NCBI GenBank assembly: GCA_016222925.1
Contig: JACRQB010000162.1
Span: 1 to 9,645 of the forward strand
Direction of reading: 5' to 3'
Length of the DNA stretch: 9,645 nt
DNA from: Nitrospirota bacterium
GTDB lineage: Bacteria; Nitrospirota; Nitrospiria; Nitrospirales; Nitrospiraceae
Shown in pieces: positions 1 to 6,583 of this stretch. The notes under the pieces are model-generated. The model made no database searches. It saw nothing but the letters and a program-made list of their open reading frames with translations, and had not been told where the DNA came from. How positions within the stretch are numbered: the first letter of the stretch is position 1; each line of letters starts with the position of its first letter. The position numbers and the translations under genes were made by a program.

Positions 1-471
1 GAATTGTCCAAAGTGCGCGCGCACGGAGTCCTCCGGTATCTTATTGAAAAGGGCGGTGTTGAACCGAAACGGATCAGTGCGGTGGGTTTGGGTGACACCA
101 AACCAACCGCTACGAATATGGTGGAAGACGGCCGCACGAAGAATCGCCGTGTAGAAATTCTTCTGTATACTCCGGACACGGAGACTCCGGCACCTAAACC
201 AGAGGTCGAGACTCACGTGCAAAAGCCGGAAGGAAGGCTTTCCACTGTGAGTGCTCGTGACGACAACGACCAGCCGCTTCCCGCTACTACTTCCGTCATG
301 ACTGATTCCCCTGGTCGAGGGACCATGGCTACGGGCGACTCTCCAGAGACTCCCTCAAAGGATAGGTCAAATCCTGCCAATAACCCTGATGAGAGTGGCT
401 CAACATCGCCCGACACAAACAAGAAAGATAGTCCTTCTCAGCAGCCAACCGCCGGAACCCAGACGGAATAG
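1..471 (+). CDS. OmpA/MotB-family C-terminal peptidoglycan-binding domain protein, 5'-truncated by window edge
   Basis: The frame is open from base 1, so the start lies outside the window and 156 residues are visible. The first ~57 residues match the second half of an OmpA/MotB C-terminal domain: a helix LSKVRAHGVLRYLIEKGG, then RISAVGLGDTKP, then DGRTKNRRVEILL. The last segment holds the conserved Asp and Arg region that contacts peptidoglycan in this family. The 'VRYL-EKGG' and 'GR-KNRRVEI' wording is closer to flagellar stator MotB than to Pal lipoproteins, but the transmembrane plug that would settle this is off the edge. After the domain comes a ~95-residue tail rich in Pro, Ser, Thr, Asp and Asn with no recognisable fold, which is probably disordered in the periplasm. 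MotB anchors the motor stator to the cell wall; that role is inferred from the family. The next gene, priA, follows after about 117 bases on the same strand. Confidence 0.85.
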   Translation, partial: ELSKVRAHGVLRYLIEKGGVEPKRISAVGLGDTKPTATNMVEDGRTKNRRVEILLYTPDTETPAPKPEVETHVQKPEGRLSTVSARDDNDQPLPATTSVMTDSPGRGTMATGDSPETPSKDRSNPANNPDESGSTSPDTNKKDSPSQQPTAGTQTE

Positions 472-588
472 CATCGGACCGAGACGGGGATACGTCGGTA
501 TTGGATTCGCCCCCCAAGGGTCTTGTCAAACACCTTCCTCGCCGAGAACGCCGGTGTCCTTCACTTTTCCAGACTGCTAGAATGCGAC

Positions 589-1146
589 ATGGCTTCCGAT
601 GGGCTCTCGACCGTTCCGCGTCAAATGCAGGCACTCTATGCAGATGTTATTGTACCCCGCCATATTGCAAAGGCCTTCACCTATCTCATCCCTCCCACCT
701 TAGCTCAGACCCTAGTAATAGGGCACCGCGTCCTCGTCCCGTTTGGACGTATGGTGCTGGAAGGGGTCGTCATCTCGCTGAGTAACCACCTTGCGACCGA
801 GATACAATCCACTTCTCTTAGAGAGATCCGCTCTCTCGCTCACGACGGGCCAACTTCTACACTGTCTCCGGCGCTGTTCGAACTCTCTCGCAAGATCGCA
901 GACTATTACGTTGCACCCTGGGGCCAGTGTCTTCGGCTCGTATTGCCCTCGATAGCCGATTCTGGACCGAATTGCCCGACGAACTCTAGGGATTCTGGCC
1001 TCCACACTTCAAGCAACTCGACAGGGAAACACTGTGCGGGGGATCGACTCCCTCATCAACAAGTCGTGGATAGCGCTCATACCTTCGAGCAACGCCAACA
1101 TCGAATTCCAAAAGCCGCGCAGGACAGTCACCGTGGGCGAGGATAA
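589..1146 (+). CDS. priA: PriA N-terminal fragment (3' DNA-binding domain); frame breaks before the helicase part
   Basis: Residues ~13-115 match the PriA 3'-end DNA-binding domain: LYADVIVPRHIAKAFTYLIP, then IGHRVLVPFGRMVLEGVV, then IADYYVAPWGQCLRLVLPS. This domain binds the 3' end of the leading strand at stalled replication forks. After LVLPS (about base 952) the similarity stops. The remaining ~64 residues, rich in Ser, His and Arg, look like out-of-frame translation, while the winged-helix-like continuation appears in the +1 frame (see 1034-2770). The two parts together make one PriA of about normal length, so this is best read as one gene with a frame break. The ATG at 589 was chosen because the conserved region begins ~15 residues later; ATG 625 and TTG 523 are alternatives, and none has a strong ribosome binding site. 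Confidence 0.75.
   Translation: MASDGLSTVPRQMQALYADVIVPRHIAKAFTYLIPPTLAQTLVIGHRVLVPFGRMVLEGVVISLSNHLATEIQSTSLREIRSLAHDGPTSTLSPALFELSRKIADYYVAPWGQCLRLVLPSIADSGPNCPTNSRDSGLHTSSNSTGKHCAGDRLPHQQVVDSAHTFEQRQHRIPKAAQDSHRGRG
950..1033 (+). other. Zone of the priA frame break (+1 frame relative to the N-terminal part)
   Basis: PriA similarity runs in frame 1 until about base 952 and resumes in frame 2. The last frame-2 stop is TAG at 953-955. From 956 frame 2 is open, and it reads a segment (TLGILASTLQ, then VRGIDSLINKSWIALIP) that looks like the PriA winged-helix domain ending in its usual 'L--rGWi' pattern. The switch therefore lies between about 953 and 985. One extra base, or two missing bases, would explain it. 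No slippery sequence or stop codon typical of programmed +1 shifting is present. Confidence 0.6.
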
Positions 1147-2770
1147 TGGTCGAATGCCAGGGGATGGCATTCTGCCCACTGACACGCTTCCGAAGATAGA
1201 CTCCTCATGGAAAGCGCATATCGCTCACTGCCTTCAAAGCAATCACATGAAAAAGCTCGTGCTCCACGCCCCATGGGAACACCGGCTCAGCCGGCTTGCC
1301 GACGCCATTCATCAAGCCCACTCAATGAAGCGATCCACTCTAGTTCTCACCGGCGAGATCGCGGGAGCATCCTGGTTGACGCAACAGCTCTCAAGACTCA
1401 CAGACCTCCAGATTACCCTCGCACACCCATCTTCACAATCCGCTCGATGGCCACAGAGTCAGGGACAGACTCCCTCGGTAGTCGTAGGAACCCGTTCGGC
1501 CATATTTTCGCCGCTTCAATCGATCGGGCTAATCTGGGTGGAGGGAGAAGAGGACCCTGCCCTGAAAGAGCCTCAAGAGCCTCGCTATCATGCCAGAGAG
1601 GTGGCTAGCTTGAGAGCGGAGAGTGAGCCCGCGCTTGTTGTACTGGCATCCGCTCATCCATCCCTTGAATCGAGGTTCGATACCGAAGCTGAGATCCATC
1701 ACGTGCCACAAGACGTGGCTCTTCAACCTACGATTGAGCTCGTTGACCTCCGCAACGAGTCAGCAAGGACCCTCATGAGCCACAGGCTCATCCGGGCAAT
1801 GCACGACGCCCTACAGAACCGTGACAAGATCCTGCTCTTTCTTAACAGGAAAGGGTACGCCGGGACCTTGGTTTGTCGAGACTGTGGCTGGGTCCCTCGT
1901 TGCGAGTCCTGTATCGTGCCGCTGACCTATTATCGTGAAGCCGGCAGGCTGACTTGCCGCTACTGTGGTAAGGCAGATCGGTTGCCCGATCTCTGTCCTT
2001 CGTGCCGTACTCCCCATATAAGTCCTGTTGGTGGTGGCACCGAGCGTGTTGAAACCGAAGTTCGTCGTGTATTCCCACAAGCCAAAGTCGCCCGGCTCGA
2101 TGGTGATACACTCCGGCATCCGGCGTCCGCTCACGCTCTATGGGAAGGTGCCAGGTCGGGTGTGTGGGATGTTCTTATCGGGACCCAAGCACTGTTTAGC
2201 CGAGAGCCACTGCCCCGCTGCGGCTTGGTGGGGATCCTTCAGGCAGATTCCGGGTTGCACGTCTCAGACTTTCGAGCGGCTGAGCGGACCTATCACCTGC
2301 TGATTGATGCTACCAACCTCGCATGTCCGGCGTCCGCCGGAGGTCGAGTCATCGTACAGACGCGCCTTCCTACGCATCATGCTATACAGGCCTTGATCTC
2401 AGGAGATCCCAATCAATTTTACAATGAAGAATTCGCCGCACGCCGGCTTCTTCATTATCCTCCCATCTGTCACTTGGCTGATCTTTCGGTAATCGGGCAA
2501 AACCTGAGAATCGTCGAAGAAGCCGCCACGCGATGGGGTGCAGACCTTGAACAGAACGCACATGATCAGAAGCCGCTGATTGTGTTAGGACCCGTCCCCG
2601 CAACACGCAGACCTTCCAAAGGCCATCAGCAGTATCGCCTCTTGGTAAAGGGAACGGATCGCACCGCCCTCAGCCGACGGATCCAGGATTCCGTCCAGAA
2701 CATGGAGCGAGAGTACCGCAAAGGACAGATCAAATTCCTGGTCGACATCGACCCGGTCGAGAATGGATAA
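1034..2770 (+). CDS. priA: PriA helicase-like, zinc-binding and C-terminal part; all helicase motifs degenerate
   Basis: PriA reloads the replicative helicase at collapsed forks. These 578 residues (from GTG 1034) align without large gaps to the rest of PriA. The zinc region is intact: Cys 281, 284, 290, 293, 308, 311, 321 and 324. Also present are FLNRKGYAG (269-277), GGGTERVETE (333-342), DFRAAER (412-418), the 'YPP' segment (475-477) and the C-terminal LGPVPA and DIDPV. The helicase core is dead by inspection. At motif I (79-90) APWEHR-type sequence replaces GVTGSGKTE. Motif II DEEH is EGEE (170-173). Motif III is ASAHPS (205-210). Motif V GTQMLAKGHDF is GTQALFSREPL (383-393). In motif VI both arginines of QVAGRAGR are gone (425-432). 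Frame 2 is open back to 956 with a winged-helix-like segment, so the true protein probably continues from the 589 fragment. A weak AGGGA (1023-1027) sits 6 bases before the GTG. Confidence 0.85.
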   Translation: MRGIDSLINKSWIALIPSSNANIEFQKPRRTVTVGEDNGRMPGDGILPTDTLPKIDSSWKAHIAHCLQSNHMKKLVLHAPWEHRLSRLADAIHQAHSMKRSTLVLTGEIAGASWLTQQLSRLTDLQITLAHPSSQSARWPQSQGQTPSVVVGTRSAIFSPLQSIGLIWVEGEEDPALKEPQEPRYHAREVASLRAESEPALVVLASAHPSLESRFDTEAEIHHVPQDVALQPTIELVDLRNESARTLMSHRLIRAMHDALQNRDKILLFLNRKGYAGTLVCRDCGWVPRCESCIVPLTYYREAGRLTCRYCGKADRLPDLCPSCRTPHISPVGGGTERVETEVRRVFPQAKVARLDGDTLRHPASAHALWEGARSGVWDVLIGTQALFSREPLPRCGLVGILQADSGLHVSDFRAAERTYHLLIDATNLACPASAGGRVIVQTRLPTHHAIQALISGDPNQFYNEEFAARRLLHYPPICHLADLSVIGQNLRIVEEAATRWGADLEQNAHDQKPLIVLGPVPATRRPSKGHQQYRLLVKGTDRTALSRRIQDSVQNMEREYRKGQIKFLVDIDPVENG

Positions 2771-2816
2771 GACTACACGCCTTTCTTCTTTTTGTTCGTC
2801 CGGGAAGTTGGCACTG

Positions 2817-3209
2817 TCACAACCTGCTCCTCTGATATGGGGCAGGATCCAGCTTGCGTGCTCGTTTGAACAGGCCGTAAGAAAACGAAATCCAAAACAC
2901 GGAGGAGAACAGACCCAGCACGACGGCAGAGAGGATCGTTCCCATCTCAGATTCGGGAAGTGAGTCAGCCTGGCCTCTGAGTTGAAGCATCAACACCACG
3001 GGCCAGGCAAAGCTTTCCAGACCGAGCAACAAGGTAGACCAAGCCCATAGTCCCGTGATCGACTCCGCCATGAACCATAAAAACAGACCTACGCTCAGCG
3101 CCCATCCAACCACGAGGGCTGGCGCGACAGTCCCCCCCCAAATGAGCCAGAACCCGACGGCGGTCACGAGGGTCCCCAGAGACAGATTGAGCACTATCAT
3201 GATGGGCAT
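2817..3209 (-). CDS. Small four-helix integral membrane protein, unknown function
   Basis: I do not recognise this 130-residue protein. It is strongly hydrophobic, with four probable membrane helices at about residues 4-25, 28-49, 53-76 and 90-114. They are joined by short loops, and the longer loop at 77-89 is polar and acidic (residues ADSLPESE). A basic C-terminal tail starts at KRARK, which by the positive-inside rule suggests that the C-terminus is cytoplasmic. ATG 3209 is the first possible start after an upstream in-frame stop near 3258, and it has no clear ribosome binding site. It lies 82 bases after the stand-alone receiver gene on the same strand and could be the last gene of that operon. 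It converges on priA with 46 bases between the stop codons. A real gene is likely from the coherent hydrophobic pattern. Confidence 0.65.
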   Translation of the reverse strand: MPIMIVLNLSLGTLVTAVGFWLIWGGTVAPALVVGWALSVGLFLWFMAESITGLWAWSTLLLGLESFAWPVVLMLQLRGQADSLPESEMGTILSAVVLGLFSSVFWISFSYGLFKRARKLDPAPYQRSRL

Positions 3210-3291
3210 GATCCAGGCATGGAAGGCAAAGTCTGACGGGACCCTGTCGTGATGTCAATGTGAAGCGCGTTGCGCGTACCCGGCGAGTTCT

Positions 3292-3657
3292 CTAGACGGT
3301 CAGTTCGGCAGCAACCGCATCGAGAAGGACATTCAGTGGCTTGTGAAGCGTCCGCCTGGCCCCAAACATCTTTGCAACATCCAATAAATCGAGGACGCCG
3401 ATCGTATCACTTGCCCCTGTCATCGCAATCACGCGCGTATCGGGAAACTCCCGGCGAAGCGTCATGATGGCCTCGAGTCCATCTTGATCCGGCATGAGAA
3501 GATCCATGATGACAAGATCCGGCAATTGAGCCCGATACCGCTCCACTCCCTCTTTCCCATTAGAGGCCTCTTCGACCTCGTAGCCAGCCTGCTCCAAGGT
3601 TTCTCGGATGAGCTGACGAACTTGGTCCTGATCATCAACCACGAGGACCGACGGCAT
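3292..3657 (-). CDS. Stand-alone response regulator receiver (CheY-like) protein
   Basis: At 121 residues the protein is a single receiver domain with no output domain. The acidic pair is Asp8-Asp9 in VLVVDD, the phosphoacceptor is Asp52 in LVIMDLLMPDQDG, the switch residue is Thr80 in VIAMTGAS, and the conserved lysine is Lys106 in LHKPL. All are intact, so it should be phosphorylated normally. ATG 3657 was chosen because the receiver fold starts right there (MPSVLVVDD) and a GAGG lies 6 bases upstream; a longer reading from 3711 adds 18 residues unlike the family. The start lies inside the end of the upstream hybrid kinase gene (23-base overlap), which implies coupled translation and a shared pathway. 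Such single-domain receivers pass phosphoryl groups on or act by protein contact; the target here is unknown. Confidence 0.93.
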   Translation of the reverse strand: MPSVLVVDDQDQVRQLIRETLEQAGYEVEEASNGKEGVERYRAQLPDLVIMDLLMPDQDGLEAIMTLRREFPDTRVIAMTGASDTIGVLDLLDVAKMFGARRTLHKPLNVLLDAVAAELTV

Positions 3658-5770
3658 CCGACACCTCAATCGATATTCTTGATGGTTCTGGGCCTGAATT
3701 GACCGGCGCACCCGTAGTTTCCGGATAACTGGGAGACTGGTCCAAGGCCCGACGGATGGTATGCGCCAGCTCGTGCAACGTGAGCGGTTTGAGGAGACAT
3801 TCCGTCATGCCCTGCAAACAGACATCGTCCAGACCAGGTACACCATGTGACCCGCTGCAGAGAATGACGGAGAGATCCGGACGAAGTTTCCGACATTCTC
3901 GTGCTAGACGATCCCCACTCATGCCAGGCATCATCCGATCGGTCATCAGCAAGTCGAACCGTGTGGGTTCAGCTTGAAAGATCTTCAAGGCTTCTACCGC
4001 TGTTCTACAGACTACTGGACGGTAGCCAAGAGAGGTCAGCACCTCTCTTCCGAAACGGGCCACGGCGTCTTCGTCATCGACGAATAAGATACATTCGTGT
4101 CCATGAGGAAGGGGATCATCCTGTTGAGCAGTTGATGGGGCGTAAGCCCCGAGAACAGGGAGGTAGGCTGATACGGTCGCACCGGTTCCAATGTGGCTCT
4201 CAACCGCCAAGGTACCGCCATGCACCGAGACGATGCCGTAAACGACCGCGAGTCCCACACCCTGTTCCTCGCTGATGGCCTTGGATGTCGCAAGTGAGTC
4301 GACCAATCGACTGATGCTCTGGGGGTCTACGCCCTCGCCCGTATTCCGAGCACTCAAGCAGACATACCTTCCAGCAGGGAGTCGACCGGAGGGCATGATT
4401 TGATCCGTGACAAACTCCCTGTTCTGAAGTTGAACATCGAGGACTCCTCCCGTCTTCTGCATCGCACGAACCGCGTGATCGACCAGATGGAAAATCATCT
4501 CATGCATCTGCATGGCATTGGCCGAAATCGGGTTGGTCGCATGCGCAATCTGCGTTCTGAGTTCAATCCACAGGGGGATTGTGGGACGAAGGAACCTGAG
4601 GGATTCTTTTGCCAAGGAGTGGAGTAACAATGGACATCGACCGTGGTCGTTCTGCCCACCGAAGGCCAGCAACTGTTGGATCAGCTCACGAGATTTTTGG
4701 GCCGCCGCCACCACTTGCCCGACATGGCGATGCGACTTCGTCTCAGCCGGAATCAACAGAAGCGCCAACTCGCTGAAACCAAGCACGGCCGTCAGGCCAT
4801 TATTCAACTCGTGAGCGATACCGCCGGCAAAGGTGCCGATCGCTTCCATTCGTGCTGTCTCACGCCAACGGGCCTTGACATTTTTACGATCGGTCACATT
4901 GACGACCGTCCCGAGCGTACGGACCGGGTGCCTCGAGGAACCATCGCCATCAAACGACGTCAGAGAACGAAGACTGATGTGCCGCACGGCGCCGTCTGGT
5001 CTGATGAGACGGTGCTCGACCTCATACAGGCCATTGCTTGTCGCAGCACGGGCTCGTTGGACCGTAGAAACCACCCGGTCCCGATCATCGGGATGAACGA
5101 GCTCAAGATAACGCTGCCAGGAAGCTGGCTCATCGGTACCGACGCCGGAGATATCCCGTAGAATCGGTGACCAAGAGAGAGAATCTGTCCGGTGATCATA
5201 TTCAAAGAACCCAACCTGCCCGACCTGCACGGCAAGATCCAGTCGCGCCTCGCTATCCCGGAGCGCCTGTTCCGCCTGCCGACGCGCAGCGATAGCTTCG
5301 CCCTGGGTCTTCTCAGGCGCTTCTGTGATCTGCCCAAGCTGTGATACTTGGCTCATCGTCCAAACAACCGACGTCACTCGACCCAGACGGTCTTTCACCG
5401 GTGACAACGAGACATCACTCCAAAATGAGGTGCCGCTCTTGCGGTAATGACAGATCCGTACACGACACGCCCATCCATCTTGGAGAGCCATCGCAAGCTT
5501 TTCCATTGAGGCCCGATCGGTATCCGGCCCGGTCAAGATCGACGTCGTTTGACCGATCACGTCCTGCTCGGCATAGCCGGTCAGTACCAGGAAGGCTGGA
5601 TTGACATAGACGATGGGATGATGGGACGCCCGCGCATCCGTCACGAGCACACTACAATTCGTCGCCGCGATGACAGTTGAATTCAGAATGTTCTCTTGGC
5701 GTTGTCGAAGCAGGATCCAGAGAATACAACTGAGAGATAGGAGCAACCCTAGGAAGAGACCAGCAACCAT
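3635..5770 (-). CDS. Membrane-anchored hybrid sensor kinase: TM, LOV-like PAS, PAS, HisKA, degenerate HATPase, receiver
   Basis: The protein has 711 residues. Order: one N-terminal membrane helix (~1-22); a LOV-like PAS (~30-143) with YVNPAFLVLTGY, GPDTD and YRKSGTSFW; a coiled linker (~150-175); a PAS_3-type domain (~176-295) with VHPDDR and ending NVTDRK; and HisKA with the phosphoacceptor His320 in GGIAHELNN. The ATP-binding domain (~415-538) is degenerate: the N-box reads HLVDHAVRAM (427-436) without the catalytic Asn, and G1 reads NTGEG (476-480) with Asn for Asp. The F-box reads DSLATSK and G2 reads QGVGLA. A receiver (~558-677) follows with DDE (565-567), Asp611 in TDRMMPG and Lys661, all intact. 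The LOV motif reads GQTTSILTG (73-81), with Thr76 where the flavin-binding Cys should be. ATG 5770 is preferred over TTG 5779 because GGGGAGG lies 9 bases upstream of the ATG but directly abuts the TTG. The gene overlaps the downstream receiver gene. Autophosphorylation is doubtful. Confidence 0.93.
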   Translation of the reverse strand: MVAGLFLGLLLSLSCILWILLRQRQENILNSTVIAATNCSVLVTDARASHHPIVYVNPAFLVLTGYAEQDVIGQTTSILTGPDTDRASMEKLAMALQDGWACRVRICHYRKSGTSFWSDVSLSPVKDRLGRVTSVVWTMSQVSQLGQITEAPEKTQGEAIAARRQAEQALRDSEARLDLAVQVGQVGFFEYDHRTDSLSWSPILRDISGVGTDEPASWQRYLELVHPDDRDRVVSTVQRARAATSNGLYEVEHRLIRPDGAVRHISLRSLTSFDGDGSSRHPVRTLGTVVNVTDRKNVKARWRETARMEAIGTFAGGIAHELNNGLTAVLGFSELALLLIPAETKSHRHVGQVVAAAQKSRELIQQLLAFGGQNDHGRCPLLLHSLAKESLRFLRPTIPLWIELRTQIAHATNPISANAMQMHEMIFHLVDHAVRAMQKTGGVLDVQLQNREFVTDQIMPSGRLPAGRYVCLSARNTGEGVDPQSISRLVDSLATSKAISEEQGVGLAVVYGIVSVHGGTLAVESHIGTGATVSAYLPVLGAYAPSTAQQDDPLPHGHECILFVDDEDAVARFGREVLTSLGYRPVVCRTAVEALKIFQAEPTRFDLLMTDRMMPGMSGDRLARECRKLRPDLSVILCSGSHGVPGLDDVCLQGMTECLLKPLTLHELAHTIRRALDQSPSYPETTGAPVNSGPEPSRISIEVSDAVGPRG
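3664..3667 (-). promoter_or_regulatory. Ribosome binding site (GAGG) for the stand-alone receiver
   Basis: GAGG lies on the minus strand, 6 bases before ATG 3657 and inside the hybrid kinase coding sequence. It supports the internal start over the longer reading from 3711. Confidence 0.6.
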
Positions 5771-5779
5771 GCGGGACAA

Positions 5780-5786
5780 CCTCCCC
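5780..5786 (-). promoter_or_regulatory. Ribosome binding site (GGGGAGG) for the hybrid kinase
   Basis: A near-consensus Shine-Dalgarno lies 9 bases upstream of ATG 5770. It directly abuts the alternative TTG at 5779, which would leave no spacing, so it decides the start in favour of the ATG. Confidence 0.7.
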
Positions 5787-5926
5787 GTGTATGCACGCGG
5801 AGTAGTTATGTATACTAATAATTTGGTGCTACACTACATGAAACACGAGCGGAGTGCCCAGGGATGAAGGGTAGCTGCAAAACTAATTTTTTGCACCTAA
5901 AAGCAGTAGATCCGAATGTTGGTCGC
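5787..5926 (-). promoter_or_regulatory. Intergenic leader of the hybrid kinase gene, likely holding its promoter
   Basis: This is the gap between the LuxR-type regulator stop and the hybrid kinase. It is clearly more AT-rich than the flanking genes, notably around 5805-5825 (minus strand AAATTATTAGTATACATAAC) and 5881-5892. TATACA in this patch could be a -10 element, but I see no good -35 at the right distance, so no exact promoter is called. A perfect 7-base inverted repeat lies at 5876-5895. As the only sizeable gap in the signalling block, it is the most likely place for independent regulation of the second kinase/receiver pair. Confidence 0.35.
5876..5895. repeat. Perfect inverted repeat, 7-base arms with 6-base loop
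   Basis: TGCAAAA (5876-5882) and TTTTGCA (5889-5895) are exact reverse complements around CTAATT. The site lies about 31 bases past the LuxR-type regulator stop and ~105 bases upstream of the hybrid kinase start. It could be an operator-like site or a weak hairpin. The stem is AT-rich and no T-run follows the hairpin, so a standard intrinsic terminator is unlikely. Confidence 0.45.
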
Positions 5927-6583
5927 TCATCCATGCCGTTTCACAAAAAAGGCGGCCGCTTGCGAACGCCGAGTGATGCGAAGCTTTTGAAAGACGTTGG
6001 CCAAGTAGTTCTTGACGGTCTTGTCGCTAAGCCCGAGCGCAACGGCGATTTCCTTGTTGGTTTTTCCCTCCGCAACCAAAGCAACGACTCGTTCTTCCTG
6101 AGAGGACAGTTGGTCCGTCCCAGAGGTCTCTGGCAGATCGTGAAGCCCTCTCAGCCACCGCAGAGCCCGTTCGGTCACATGAGAGTCCAAGATCGATTGC
6201 CCTTTCGCCACCGAGTGGATGGCGTCGAGCAAAGCGGGTGAATCGATTTCTTTGAGGACATAGCCATGAGCGCCGGCGAGCACGGCGGCGAGCACGGAGT
6301 CGTCGTCAGCATAGGACGTCAGGAAAATGACCCGTGTCCCCGGCAGCGCTCCGAGAATTTCCCGACAGGCATCGATACCGGACCCGTCCGGTAGGCGGAC
6401 ATCCATCAAGATCACGTCGGGCTTCACCCTCTGCGCTTGCTGGATGGCCTCCGCCATGGTGCCCGCTTCCCCGACAACCGCGATGCCCTGGGTTTGGCCG
6501 AGCACCGTCCGCAGTCCCACGCGAATCACCTCATGATCATCGACAAGCAGTACTCGAATAACGTGAGTTTTAGTTGTGGGCAT
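5927..6583 (-). CDS. NarL/FixJ (LuxR-HTH) family response regulator
   Basis: The protein has 218 residues, the normal size for this family. Receiver domain ~8-125: acidic pair Asp15-Asp16 in VLLVDDHEV, phosphoacceptor Asp61 in VILMDVRLPDGSG, Thr89 in FLTSYADD, Lys111 in YVLKEID. C-terminal LuxR-type helix-turn-helix ~158-215: LSSQEERVVALVAEGKTNKEIA, then the recognition helix SDKTVKNYLANVFQKL. The pattern is closest to DevR/LiaR/NarL regulators, which bind DNA as phosphorylation-dependent dimers; the target genes cannot be read from the sequence. ATG 6583 has AAAGGA 8 bases upstream and overlaps the last 14 bases of the multi-PAS kinase gene, so that kinase is very probably its partner. HisKA_3/NarX kinases pair with this regulator class, which agrees. 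Confidence 0.96.
   Translation of the reverse strand: MPTTKTHVIRVLLVDDHEVIRVGLRTVLGQTQGIAVVGEAGTMAEAIQQAQRVKPDVILMDVRLPDGSGIDACREILGALPGTRVIFLTSYADDDSVLAAVLAGAHGYVLKEIDSPALLDAIHSVAKGQSILDSHVTERALRWLRGLHDLPETSGTDQLSSQEERVVALVAEGKTNKEIAVALGLSDKTVKNYLANVFQKLRITRRSQAAAFFVKRHG

Noticed and set aside
472..588. Promoter or terminator between the MotB/OmpA-like gene and priA
   Set aside because: Only a weak, bulged hairpin (CC-GA-GACG, then CGTC-GG) and no clear -35/-10 pair could be seen; nothing firm to annotate.
953..985. Programmed +1 frameshift in priA
   Set aside because: There is no slow or stop codon in frame 1 at the switch zone and no recognisable slippery motif; an indel or a split gene is simpler.
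2735..2795. Terminator between priA and the converging membrane gene
   Set aside because: The GGTCG-ACAT-CGACC stem is inside the priA coding end, and the T-rich run (2781-2794) is too far from it to form an intrinsic terminator.
2965..3258. Alternative open frame on the minus strand across the small membrane protein gene
   Set aside because: Its translation has no coherent hydrophobic or domain pattern, whereas the chosen frame gives four clean membrane helices.
3265..3277. GC-rich hairpin (CGCG-TTG-CGCG) after the receiver gene as a terminator
   Set aside because: The stem is only 4-5 base pairs and no T-run follows on either strand.
3658..3711. Longer start for the stand-alone receiver (18 extra residues)
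   Set aside because: The receiver fold begins exactly at the internal ATG 3657, which has its own GAGG; the extra residues are unlike the family.
5342..5683. Classical blue-light LOV photoreceptor
   Set aside because: The adduct-forming Cys is replaced by Thr, so the standard photocycle is not possible.
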